Shown here piece after piece: positions 54,531-62,372 of a stretch of DNA of 64,000 nt. Position 1 is the stretch's first letter. The number at the start of each line of letters is the position of its first letter. The notes below the pieces were generated by a model. The model was not told where the DNA came from, ran no database searches, and saw nothing but the letters and a program-made list of their open reading frames with translations. This DNA comes from Alphaproteobacteria bacterium (lineage in GTDB: Bacteria > Pseudomonadota > Alphaproteobacteria > Rhodospirillales > Rhodospirillaceae). The position numbers were made by a program, and so were the translations under genes. The stretch covers positions 1 through 64,000 of the forward strand of contig JAUVUZ010000017.1 in NCBI GenBank assembly GCA_030604885.1. The letters run 5' to 3'.

Positions 54531-55814
54531 ATGGACGCACATACCGAACAGCAGGCGGTGCTTCGCAACGCAATGCGTACACTCAACATGACCCGCGACG
54601 CGTTCGCCCAGCGCCTGGGCGTCACTCGCCGGGCGCTCGACGCGTGGCTGCTGCCGAGCGGATCGGCGGAATCCCGCACCATGCCCGAGGTGGTCGGCCG
54701 GTTCGTGGCGGAAATCCTCGCCGCCCGGCCCGCCCGCGCCGCCGCCCCGGCGGCGGGCGCGCCCGCCATCGCCTTCGAGGGCAAGCCCCAGCTCCTCTCC
54801 ACCGACCAGCTCGACCTCGACATCGTCCACGAGCTGTTCCGCATCGCCGACCTGCTGGAGCCGGTGGCGCGGCGCCACAAGGTGACGCGGGTGCTGGAGG
54901 GCGCGGTGCTCGGCAACCTGTTCTTCGAGGCCAGCACCCGCACCCGCATGAGCTTCGGCACCGCGTTCTGCCGCCTGGGCGGCTCGGTGGTGGACACCAC
55001 CGGCTTCACCTTCTCGTCGATGAGCAAGGGCGAATCGATCTACGACACCAGCCGCGTGGTTTCGGGTTACGTGGACGCCCTGGTGGTGCGTCACCCGGAG
55101 CAGGGGTCGGTGGCCGAGTTCGCCCGCGCCACCAACCTGCCGGTGGTCAACGCGGGCGACGGCCCGGGCGAGCACCCGAGTCAGGCGCTGCTTGACCTCT
55201 ACACCATCCAGCGCGAGTTCTCGCGCCTCGGCAAGAGCCTCGACGGCATGCACATCGCCTTCGTCGGCGACCTCAAATACGGCCGAACCGTGCATTCGCT
55301 GTCGAAGCTGTTGGCGCTGCACACCGGCATCCAGTTCAGCTTCGTCGCCCCCAAGGGGCTGGAAATGCCGCGCCACCTGCTCGACCGCCTGGCGGTGAAC
55401 GGCCACGTGGTGCGCGAGACCGACCGCCTCGCCGAGGGGGTGAAGGACTGCGACGTGCTCTACGCCACCCGCATCCAGAAGGAACGCTTCGCGGGCGAGG
55501 CGATCGAGGGCTACACCCCCGAGTTCCAGATCAACCGCGCGCTGGCGGACGCCGCCTGCAAGCCCGACACCCTGATCATGCACCCGCTGCCGCGCGACAG
55601 CCGCGCCGACGCCAACGACCTCTCCACCGATCTCGACCGCGACCCGCGCCTGGCGATCTTCCGCCAGACCGACAACGGCATTCCGGTGCGCATGGCGATT
55701 TTCGCGATGCTGCTGGGGGTGGCGCAGCAGATCCCCCACGACCTGCGCGACGCCACCTGGCGCTCGCCCCGGCCGGTGGGACCGGACGACGCGGTGTTCG
55801 AAGGCTTCGAATGA
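54531..55814 (+). CDS. pyrB: Aspartate carbamoyltransferase with N-terminal HTH-like extension
   Basis: Condenses carbamoyl phosphate with aspartate in pyrimidine synthesis. 427 residues against about 310 for the plain catalytic chain. The extra 95 residues start with an HTH-like segment (LRNAMRTLNMTRDAFAQRLG, then VTRRALDAWLLPSG). The catalytic part has the carbamoyl-P loop FEASTRTRMSFG near 135, SKGESIYDTSRVVSGY, RHPEQGSVAEFARATNLPVV, NAGDGPGEHPSQALLDLYTI near 210, and MHPLPRDSRADANDL near 349. The post-HPLPR segment is atypical, without the usual RVDEI. A subclass with this N-terminus exists in proteobacteria. No pyrC, pyrI or pyrX neighbour. Confidence 0.88.
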   Translation: MDAHTEQQAVLRNAMRTLNMTRDAFAQRLGVTRRALDAWLLPSGSAESRTMPEVVGRFVAEILAARPARAAAPAAGAPAIAFEGKPQLLSTDQLDLDIVHELFRIADLLEPVARRHKVTRVLEGAVLGNLFFEASTRTRMSFGTAFCRLGGSVVDTTGFTFSSMSKGESIYDTSRVVSGYVDALVVRHPEQGSVAEFARATNLPVVNAGDGPGEHPSQALLDLYTIQREFSRLGKSLDGMHIAFVGDLKYGRTVHSLSKLLALHTGIQFSFVAPKGLEMPRHLLDRLAVNGHVVRETDRLAEGVKDCDVLYATRIQKERFAGEAIEGYTPEFQINRALADAACKPDTLIMHPLPRDSRADANDLSTDLDRDPRLAIFRQTDNGIPVRMAIFAMLLGVAQQIPHDLRDATWRSPRPVGPDDAVFEGFE

Positions 55815-55818
55815 CAAA

Positions 55819-55847
55819 AAAACGCCCCGGGGTTTCCGGGGCGTTTT
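55819..55847. terminator. Bidirectional rho-independent terminator
   Basis: Perfect 12-bp stem AAAACGCCCCGG / CCGGGGCGTTTT with a GGTTT loop and A/T flanks, between the convergent pyrB and DUF799 genes. Confidence 0.92.
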
Positions 55848-55851
55848 CGGT

Positions 55852-56571
55852 TCAGGGCTTGGCCGCCTGGGCGGTTTCGCTGCCCGGCTCCGGCTTGGGC
55901 TTGGCGCCGCCGGAGGGGAACACGTCCGCGTCCTTGGCGTAGTTGGCCGCATACGGCCCGGCGGGCAGGCCGAGGCCGGCGCGGTTGACCGCCATCCAGT
56001 TGGCCTGGCGGGCGAGCGGCATGTAGTTGGGCGCCGCCCGTTCCATCGCCGCCACCACCGCCTGGGCGATCAGCCCGGCGATGCCGCCGCCGCTCGACTG
56101 CGGCTGGTAGACCATGCGCTCGGTGTCGTCCCACAGGGTTTCCCCGGTGCGGCCGTCTTTGAGCGCGTAGGAGAGGGTGACGCGGGTGGTGGTGGCGAGC
56201 ACCGCGTAGTTGGATTCCCATTCCTCGATGGTGACGTAGAGCACCGCGTCGGCGTGGAACAGCTCGGCCACCTTCTCGGGCGGCGTGGCGTGGACCATGT
56301 CGGCGTCGGAGAGGCCGTCGTCCTCCATCACCCGCTTCACCAGATGCACCGGGAAGACGTAATACCCGCGCTCGGCGAGCGGCACGGTGATGGTGGAGAG
56401 GTAGTAGTCGGCGGCGGTGACCTCGAGGCTGCGGTTGACCGCCGGGACGATCGCGATGCTGTGCGGATCGGCGGCGCGGAAGGCCGCGTAGTCGCGGTTG
56501 GCGGGCGCGGTGACGCAGGCGGCGAGCGCGAGCGGCGCCAGCAGCGCCGGAAGCAGGCGGAGGATGCGCAT
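55852..56571 (-). CDS. DUF799 (GNA1162-like) lipoprotein
   Basis: 239-residue lipoprotein. The signal sequence ends in a lipobox LALAAC (Cys near 19). The conserved body has SIAIVPAVNRSLEVTAADYY, VPLAERGYYVFPVHLVKRVM, LFHADAVLYVTIEEWES and GETLWDDTERMVYQPQ, which matches the DUF799/GNA1162 family. The C-terminus is Pro/Lys-rich. Last gene of a four-lipoprotein operon with a CsgG homologue; the set is thought to form an outer-membrane secretion or adhesion complex, but the function is unproven. Confidence 0.85.
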   Translation of the reverse strand: MRILRLLPALLAPLALAACVTAPANRDYAAFRAADPHSIAIVPAVNRSLEVTAADYYLSTITVPLAERGYYVFPVHLVKRVMEDDGLSDADMVHATPPEKVAELFHADAVLYVTIEEWESNYAVLATTTRVTLSYALKDGRTGETLWDDTERMVYQPQSSGGGIAGLIAQAVVAAMERAAPNYMPLARQANWMAVNRAGLGLPAGPYAANYAKDADVFPSGGAKPKPEPGSETAQAAKP

Positions 56572-56963
56572 CACTTCGCCTCCCCGGCCGGAGCGGCCTC
56601 GGGCTTGCGCAGGGTGCGGCCGCCCTTGGCGTAGGCGATCATCTGATCCATGAACGCCTCGGATTCGGCCCAGGTGCGCTTCTCCTTCTCGAAGAAGGCG
56701 ATGGCGTCGTCGGTCTTGCTCTGGCCGAGCAATTGATAACCGTATTCGGCGTAGATGCCGGGCGGCATCCGCTTGCCCGACGTCTCGTTGCTCTCGATCA
56801 CCGCCAGCAGCGCCTCCTGGAAGGCGGGCTGGGCGGTGTCGTCGCGGGCGTATTGATACATCGCGGTGTCGTAGTTGCCCCAGGCGTAGAGGCCCTTCTG
56901 GGCGCATCCGGCGAGCAGGGCGGCGGCCAGCGCCGCGGCGGCGAGGGAACGGACGCGGATCAC
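56571..56963 (-). CDS. DUF4810 lipoprotein
   Basis: 130-residue lipoprotein. Lipobox LLAGC near residue 20. Family signature LYAWGNYDTAMYQYARDD, then MPPGIYAEYGYQLLGQSKTD and a helical TPR-like unit (AIAFFEKEKRTWAESEAFMD). The start is GTG (VIRVRSLAAA), overlapping the upstream TGA as GTGA. It shares a base with the following DUF799 start. Companion of CsgG-type proteins. Confidence 0.85.
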   Translation of the reverse strand: MIRVRSLAAAALAAALLAGCAQKGLYAWGNYDTAMYQYARDDTAQPAFQEALLAVIESNETSGKRMPPGIYAEYGYQLLGQSKTDDAIAFFEKEKRTWAESEAFMDQMIAYAKGGRTLRKPEAAPAGEAK

Positions 56964-57268
56964 AGCGGCGCCTCCGGCAGGGTGATCTGGCGCACCACCG
57001 CGCCGGAGACGAACACCGTCTCCTCGTGGATCAGCTTGCCGTCCTCGGCGTAGACGCGCACCACGTGCTTGCCCGGCTCGACGCGGATCGAGCGGCCGAT
57101 GAAGTCGTTGGCCTTGCCCACCGCGACGCCGTCCACCGACAGGGTGGCGAACGCCGGGGCGTTGGCGACCGTCAGGCTCGGGCGGCTGTCGACGGTGCGG
57201 GTGACCTCGTGGGGGTTGCTGCACGCCGCCAGCGCCAGGGCCAGGGCGGGGATCAGAAGGCGTTTCAT
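56960..57268 (-). CDS. Small PEGA-like lipoprotein
   Basis: 102-residue lipoprotein. Signal MKRLLIPALALALAAC gives a lipid-modified Cys at 16. The mature part resembles a PEGA/beta-sandwich domain (LSVDGVAVGKANDFIGRSIR and VEPGKHVVRVYAEDGKLIHE). Its ATG overlaps the CsgG-like stop (ATGA), and it overlaps the DUF4810 start. Not assigned to a named family with certainty. Confidence 0.75.
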   Translation of the reverse strand: MKRLLIPALALALAACSNPHEVTRTVDSRPSLTVANAPAFATLSVDGVAVGKANDFIGRSIRVEPGKHVVRVYAEDGKLIHEETVFVSGAVVRQITLPEAPL

Positions 57269-58224
57269 TTGCCCACCTCGCTCACGAACAGGGGACGGGT
57301 GTCCGCCGGGAGCTGCCCGGAGGTGACGGCGCAGATCGCGCCCTCGTCGGTTTCGTTGGTGCCGAACAGGCTCTGCACCGTCAGCGTCGCCACCGGGGCG
57401 GCGGGCAGGCTGATGGTGAAGCCGGTCTGGGCGCTTTTCACCTTCTCGCCCTCGCGCATCACCGCCAGGGTGTCGCCGACCTTGAGGCCCTGGCGCTCGC
57501 CGCCGCTCACGAACACGCGCGCGCCCTCGGCCTTGAGGATGTCGGTGCGCCAGGGGCGCTCGGTGAGCTTGGTGACGAGGCCGTTCATCACGTCGGAGAC
57601 CGCAGCGCCGATCGCCTTGTCGTTGAGGGTGCCGTCGTAGTCGGCGCGGGAGCCGAAGCCCATCACGTCGCCCGCCTCGCTGGTGGCCTCGCCCTGCCCG
57701 GTGGCGGAGAAGAACACGTGGCCGGTCTTCGGGTCCGCCAGGCGGATCTCCACCTTGGCGTGGGCGATCTGCTTCTTGGTGCCGGAGAAGAAGCCCGACT
57801 GACCCACGGTGCTGCGGCCGAACTCGGTGACCGAGCCGAGGATCAGGGTGTCGACGCCGATCAGCTCGCCCGGGCCGCTCACCGCCTGCTCGCGCTTGAG
57901 CTTGTCGATGTCGGGGCGCTCGAACACCAGGAAGCTGCCGGATTCCACCAGGCGGGCGGCGAGCATGTCGGAGGCCTGCTTGCCGAGCGGATCCGCGTCG
58001 CCGTCGCGCAGGAAGGTGCGGCCGTAACGGGTCTCGTTGGAGAAGCGGCCGATCGCGATCTTGCGCTTCAGAACCTTCGCCTGGGGCTGGAGCTGGGCGG
58101 CCTGCGCCGCCTGGGCCTGGGTGCGCGTCACCGGCGGTTCCACCGGTTTCGGCGTGGTGTCGGGAACGGCGCAACCGCCGACCAGCGCGGTCATGCCGAC
58201 CGCGGCCAACAAACGGAATTTCAA
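57265..58224 (-). CDS. CsgG/HfaB-like lipoprotein
   Basis: 319-residue outer-membrane lipoprotein of the CsgG family. The start is TTG with GAGGGGAAA upstream; the signal ends in LVGGC (Cys near 18). After an Ala/Gln-rich spacer come KIAIGRFSNETRYGRTFLRD near 55, ASDMLAARLVESGSFLVFER, GVDTLILGSVTEFGRSTVGQ, and a C-terminal beta domain with GLKVGDTLAVMREGE. CsgG forms the curlin pore; relatives such as HfaB anchor holdfast. With the three downstream lipoproteins it suggests an exported-surface complex rather than curli, as no csgA or csgB is here. Confidence 0.87.
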   Translation of the reverse strand: MKFRLLAAVGMTALVGGCAVPDTTPKPVEPPVTRTQAQAAQAAQLQPQAKVLKRKIAIGRFSNETRYGRTFLRDGDADPLGKQASDMLAARLVESGSFLVFERPDIDKLKREQAVSGPGELIGVDTLILGSVTEFGRSTVGQSGFFSGTKKQIAHAKVEIRLADPKTGHVFFSATGQGEATSEAGDVMGFGSRADYDGTLNDKAIGAAVSDVMNGLVTKLTERPWRTDILKAEGARVFVSGGERQGLKVGDTLAVMREGEKVKSAQTGFTISLPAAPVATLTVQSLFGTNETDEGAICAVTSGQLPADTRPLFVSEVGK

Positions 58225-58410
58225 GATGATTTCCCCCTCGACTGCACGGGTCGGAACCCGCTCGGGGAATTTTACGCCGTGGCGGCGGCGATGCAACCGC
58301 GATTGATGAGGATTCCGTCATATCGCAGCGATCGAACAAATCCCCTCCCAAATCTTTGCGAAAGCGACTATCGTCGGCCCCCAGGGTTTCAAATATTTCA
58401 GGAAAGCGTG

Positions 58411-59337
58411 ATGAAAAGCTTGGCGTCGCTGGCGCAGTTCGTCGGACGAACGTTCGCGGTGTGGGTTCTGGCGGTGACGGCGGCGGCCTATTTCGCGCCC
58501 GACCTGTTCCGGCCGATCGCCCCCTACATCGTCTGGCTGCTGGGGATGGTGATGTTCGGCATGGGCCTCACCCTCGCGCCCGGCGATTTCGTCGAGGTGG
58601 CGCGGCGGCCGCGCGAGGTGGGCCTCGGCATGCTGGCGCAGTTCACGGTGATGCCGCTGGTGGCCTTCGGGCTGACGCGCATCGTGCCGATGCCGCCCGA
58701 GGTCGCGGCGGGGGTGGTGCTGGTGGGCTGCTGCCCCGGCGGCACCTCGTCCAACGTCATGACCTATCTCGCCAAGGGCGACGTCGCCCTGTCGGTCACC
58801 CTCACCACCATCACCACGTTGATGGCGCCGTTCGTCACGCCGTTCCTGGTGTGGGTGTTCGCCAGCCAGTATCTGCCGGTGGACGCGGCGGCGATGTTCC
58901 TGTCGATCGTCAAGGTGGTGCTGCTGCCGATCGCCGTCGGCGTCGCCATCAAGGCGCTGCTGCCCGGTTTCGCCCGCACCCTGGTGCCGGTGCTGCCGCT
59001 GGTGAGCGTCACCGGCATCGTCCTGATCGTCGCGGCGGTGGTGGCGGTGAGCCAGGCGAAGATCGCCCAGAGCGGCCTCTTGATCGCGGCGGTGGTGGTG
59101 GTGCATAACGGCGTCGGCTACGCGCTCGGCTACCTCGCCGGGCGGCTGGGCGGCATGCGCCTGCCGCAGCGCAAGGCGGTGGCGATCGAGGTGGGGATGC
59201 AGAACTCGGGCCTCGGGGCGGCCCTGGCGCAGGCGCACTTCTCGCCCCTGGCGGCGGTGCCGAGCGCGATCTTCAGCGTCTGGCACAACATCTCGGGCGC
59301 GTTGATCGCCAACTATTTCGGACGCCGCGCCGACTGA
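58411..59337 (+). CDS. Bile acid:sodium symporter family (BASS) transporter, copy 1
   Basis: 308-residue membrane protein with about nine to ten helices, BASS/YfeH-PanS type. Conserved stretches are MVMFGMGLTLAPGDFVEVAR near 50, VVLVGCCPGGTSSNVMTYLA near 105 with the Na-site GG and SSN, KGDVALSVTLTTITTLMAPF, and EVGMQNSGLGAALAQAHFSP near 265. Substrate unknown (relatives carry pantoate, pyruvate, taurocholate or other organic acids). Closely similar to and the same length as the gene at 60,738. Confidence 0.92.
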   Translation: MKSLASLAQFVGRTFAVWVLAVTAAAYFAPDLFRPIAPYIVWLLGMVMFGMGLTLAPGDFVEVARRPREVGLGMLAQFTVMPLVAFGLTRIVPMPPEVAAGVVLVGCCPGGTSSNVMTYLAKGDVALSVTLTTITTLMAPFVTPFLVWVFASQYLPVDAAAMFLSIVKVVLLPIAVGVAIKALLPGFARTLVPVLPLVSVTGIVLIVAAVVAVSQAKIAQSGLLIAAVVVVHNGVGYALGYLAGRLGGMRLPQRKAVAIEVGMQNSGLGAALAQAHFSPLAAVPSAIFSVWHNISGALIANYFGRRAD

Positions 59338-59355
59338 CCGGCGGCGGCGGACGCG

Positions 59356-59387
59356 GGGCGCGGCGGACCGGGGGGAACGCCGCGCCC
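59356..59387. terminator. Hairpin between convergent genes
   Basis: 10-bp stem GGGCGCGGCG / CGCCGCGCCC with a 12-nt loop, between the BASS copy 1 stop and the stop of the O-antigen ligase-like gene. Only a short TT follows, so termination strength is uncertain. Confidence 0.5.
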
Positions 59388-59392
59388 TTGGC

Positions 59393-60583
59393 TTATCCGG
59401 CGCGCGGCACCAGCGCGCGGGTGGCGGCCCACAGCAGAATCACCAGCGCCAGCCACCACGACTGGAACACCCCGAACGACACCAGGAACGGCACCGCGGC
59501 GGCGGCGAACAGGGCGGCCATCGGCGCATCCTCCCGTTCGGGCGCCACCGCCGACGAAATCGCCCGCCACAGGCAGACGGCGACGAGCGCCGCGCCCACG
59601 CCGCCCAGCTCCAGCCACAGCTGCAACGGTCCGTTGTGGGGGTGGAGCGGCAGGTTCGCGGCGGTGAACTCCAGCGGCGCTCCCCGATAATCGGGGATGA
59701 GGACGGTGAACTTGTCGCCCGCGCCGGGGAAGACTCGGGCGGCGTCGAGGCCCCAGCCGAGCCACGGCTGCTCGACGATATGCCGGTAGGTGAAATCCCA
59801 GATCGTCAGGCGGTAGAAGTTCGAGGTGTTGATCTGCGGCACCGCCTGGATCGCCGCGAGCGGGTCCACCAGCATCGGCAGCAGCGGCATCGCCAGCACC
59901 GCGGCGGGCACGCCGAAACGCAGCAGGTCGCGCATCAGGCGCGGCCATCGGGCGTGCAGCAGCCATGCCGCGCCGCCGCTTACCGACAACAGCAGCGCTG
60001 CGGAACCGTCCACCGTCACCGCGGCGGCGGCGGCGAGGGCGAGGAGCAGCGGAAACAGGAGCTTCGGCGCATCCACCCGCCGCAACGCCGCGAGCGCCGG
60101 GAAGGTGGCGAGCACCAGGGCGGTGACGCCCGCCTTTTCCACCAGATGCGGCGCGTCGAGGCGGCTGAACTCGCCGAAGACGGCGCGCAACGCGGCGGCG
60201 ACGGCGTCGTGGGCGGCTAGGTCGAGCAGCGGGATCGCCACCGCCACACCCCAGCCGACCAGCGCGGCGTGGGCCAGAACCTCGCGATCCGCGTCGCTCC
60301 AACGCTCGGCGGTGCCCGCGAGGGCGAACGCGGCAATGGCGATGCCGGCGAGCTGGGTGACCTTGCCGAGGGTGTTGCCCGGGTCCACCGACCACAGCGC
60401 GGTCACCGCGCCGAAACCCAGCAGGGCGAGGAGCGGCGGCAACGCCCCCACCCGCCCGAGGGGCTGGCGCCGTAGCGCCGCGGCGACGACCATGATCGCG
60501 AGAACCAGGGCGGCGGCACGGTTGGAAACCAGGATCACCGGCAGCAAGGCCAGCGACTGAAGCAGAATCAACGAGCGGTTCAT
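59393..60583 (-). CDS. O-antigen ligase-like membrane protein
   Basis: 396-residue polytopic membrane protein of the Wzy_C/WaaL family, with about ten to twelve helices. The long periplasmic loop holds FYRLTIWDFTYRHIVEQPWL near 255, GWGLDAARVFPGAG, and LHPHNGPLQLWLELGGVG near 323, the His/Asn ligase motif. It would transfer undecaprenyl-linked polysaccharide to lipid A-core or polymerise it. It stands alone between two BASS genes, far from the main glycan locus, but is related in arrangement to the N-terminal half of the fusion at 4,927-7,275. Confidence 0.88.
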   Translation of the reverse strand: MNRSLILLQSLALLPVILVSNRAAALVLAIMVVAAALRRQPLGRVGALPPLLALLGFGAVTALWSVDPGNTLGKVTQLAGIAIAAFALAGTAERWSDADREVLAHAALVGWGVAVAIPLLDLAAHDAVAAALRAVFGEFSRLDAPHLVEKAGVTALVLATFPALAALRRVDAPKLLFPLLLALAAAAAVTVDGSAALLLSVSGGAAWLLHARWPRLMRDLLRFGVPAAVLAMPLLPMLVDPLAAIQAVPQINTSNFYRLTIWDFTYRHIVEQPWLGWGLDAARVFPGAGDKFTVLIPDYRGAPLEFTAANLPLHPHNGPLQLWLELGGVGAALVAVCLWRAISSAVAPEREDAPMAALFAAAAVPFLVSFGVFQSWWLALVILLWAATRALVPRAG

Positions 60584-60737
60584 CGGGTCCCCCCGGGGTG
60601 AGGAAGTGCTCCTTGTTACGGGGAGACGGAAGGGGAAGTCAACGACGGCCCGGCGCGGAGGGCGCCAGATTCGACTCCCCAAACTCCGCGGAAGCGCGTA
60701 TGGTCCGCCGCTGTTCGCGCCTTGGGGGAGACGGGGA

Positions 60738-61664
60738 ATGGACGTTCTCGCTGCGATCTCGCGTTTCGTCGGCAAAACCTTCGCCTTCTGGGTGCTGGGG
60801 GTTTCGGCGCTGGCCTACGTCTCGCCGGAGATTTTCCTGCCGCTGGTGCCGCACATCGTCTGGCTGCTGGGGGTGGTGATGTTCGGCATGGGGCTGACCC
60901 TGTCGCCCGCCGATTTCGCCCAGGTGGCGCGCCACCCGCGGGAGGTGGCGGTGGGCGTGCTCGCCCAGTTCACCATCATGCCGCTGGTGGCCTTCGCTCT
61001 GACGCGGCTGTTCGCCATGCCGCCCGAGGTCGCCGCGGGGGTGGTGCTGGTGGGCTGCTGCCCCGGCGGCACCGCCAGCAACGTGATGACCTATCTCGCC
61101 AAGGGCGACGTGGCGCTGTCGGTCACCCTCACCACCGTCTCCACCCTCCTGGCGCCGTTCGCCACTCCGGCGCTGGTGTGGCTGCTCGCCAGCCAGTACC
61201 TGCCGGTGGACGCGGCGAGCATGCTGATGAGCATCGTCAAGGTGATCCTGGTGCCGCTCGCCCTGGGCGCCGCGATCAAGAGCGTGTTCCCCCGCGCCGG
61301 AGCGTGGCTGCAGGCGGGCATGCCGGTGGCGAGCGCGGCGCTGGTGGTGACGATCATCGCCGCGGTGGTGGCCGCCAACCAGCCGAAGCTGGCGCAAGGC
61401 GGGCTGCTGATCGTCGCGGTGGTGGCGGCGCACAACGTCGTCGGCATGCTGGTGGGCTACGCCGCTTCCCACGCGGCGGGGATGTCGCTGGCGCAGCGCA
61501 AGACCCTCGCCATCGAGGTGGGGATGCAGAACTCGGGCCTCGGCGCGGCGTTGGCGCAGGCGCACTTCTCGCCGCTGGCGGCGGTGCCGAGCGCGGTGTT
61601 CAGCGTGATGCAGAACGTCTCCGGCGCGATGTTCACCAGCTACCTGCGCCGCCGCTTCGGCTGA
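60738..61664 (+). CDS. Bile acid:sodium symporter family (BASS) transporter, copy 2
   Basis: 308-residue paralogue of the gene at 58,411, sharing nearly all motifs (MFGMGLTLSPADFAQVAR, VLVGCCPGGTASNVMTYLA, LAIEVGMQNSGLGAALAQAH). Some helices differ, for example LTRLFAMPPEV against LTRIVPMPPEV. The 35 bp upstream are 26/35 identical to those of copy 1 at a similar distance from the ATG, which indicates duplication of gene plus promoter. Substrate unknown. Start at ATG 60,738 after GGGGAGACGGGG. Confidence 0.92.
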   Translation: MDVLAAISRFVGKTFAFWVLGVSALAYVSPEIFLPLVPHIVWLLGVVMFGMGLTLSPADFAQVARHPREVAVGVLAQFTIMPLVAFALTRLFAMPPEVAAGVVLVGCCPGGTASNVMTYLAKGDVALSVTLTTVSTLLAPFATPALVWLLASQYLPVDAASMLMSIVKVILVPLALGAAIKSVFPRAGAWLQAGMPVASAALVVTIIAAVVAANQPKLAQGGLLIVAVVAAHNVVGMLVGYAASHAAGMSLAQRKTLAIEVGMQNSGLGAALAQAHFSPLAAVPSAVFSVMQNVSGAMFTSYLRRRFG

Positions 61665-61742
61665 GGCGGCACCCGGCTTCCTGTCCTTCGCTCCGGGAGG
61701 ATGCTAGGCTTGGTCTCCACCGGCGAACCGGAAGGGGGACCC

Positions 61743-62063
61743 ATGTCCGAGACCGAGCGAACCGATCTCGCGATCGCCTACGATCATGAAACCCGCACGC
61801 TGACGATCGTCACCCCCGGGGGATGCCGGATCGTCGTTGGCGACGGCGACGGCGCCCTGGCGATCGCCGACGGCCGTGGCAACAGCGCCCGCTTTTCCGC
61901 GACCGGCATCAGCCTGGAGAGCGCAGGCGACGTCAGCATTCGCGCGGGCGGGTGCCTCTCCCTGACCGCCGACGCGCGCCTGACGCTGGCGTCGGGGAAC
62001 GTCGCCGAGCTTTCGGCGACGGCTCAGACCACGATCACCGGCGCCATCGTCACGATCAACTGA
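61743..62063 (+). CDS. Beta-helical spike-like protein (VgrG/Gp5 C-terminus-like)
   Basis: 106-residue protein. After a short N-terminus (LAIAYDHETRTLTIVTPGG) it is built of short repeated beta units rich in Ser, Thr, Ala and Gly (SLESAGDVSIRAGGCLSLTA, DARLTLASGNVAELSATAQT, TITGAIVTIN). These resemble the trimeric beta-helix at the C-terminus of VgrG and phage Gp5 spikes. No base-binding N-terminal VgrG domains are present. GAAGGGGG precedes the ATG. It is followed 12 bases later by a PAAR gene. The repeat pattern supports a spike role; homology at family level is inferred. Confidence 0.6.
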   Translation: MSETERTDLAIAYDHETRTLTIVTPGGCRIVVGDGDGALAIADGRGNSARFSATGISLESAGDVSIRAGGCLSLTADARLTLASGNVAELSATAQTTITGAIVTIN

Positions 62064-62075
62064 GCGGAGCGCGCG

Positions 62076-62372
62076 ATGCCCCCGGCGGCACGGCTGACCG
62101 ATTTCCACATCTGCCCGCTCCACGCGCCGGGACCGATACCGATCCCCCACGTCGGCGGGCCGATCTCCGGCCCTGGGGTGGCGACGGTGCTGGTCGGCGG
62201 GTTGCCCGCCGCCGTGGTCGGCGACGCCTGCGTCTGCGTCGGTCCGCCCGACGTCATCGTCGCCGGATCCGCAACCGTGCGCATCGGCGGCAAGGCGGCG
62301 GCGCGGTTGGGGGATGCCACCGCCCACGGCGGCACGATCGCGCTCGGCTGCATGACGGTTTTGATCGGTTAG
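62076..62372 (+). CDS. PAAR domain protein
   Basis: 98-residue PAAR-repeat protein, which caps the tip of type VI, phage-like or extracellular contractile spikes with a metal-bound cone. It starts MPPAARLTDFHICPLHAPGP and has GGPISGPGVATVLVGGLPAA, VVGDACVCVGPPDVIVAGSA and the closing ARLGDATAHGGTIALG. The His/Cys set (FHICPLH, ACVCVG, TAHGG) can supply the Zn ligands. No effector extension. No T6SS or tail genes are in the window. Confidence 0.87.
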   Translation: MPPAARLTDFHICPLHAPGPIPIPHVGGPISGPGVATVLVGGLPAAVVGDACVCVGPPDVIVAGSATVRIGGKAAARLGDATAHGGTIALGCMTVLIG

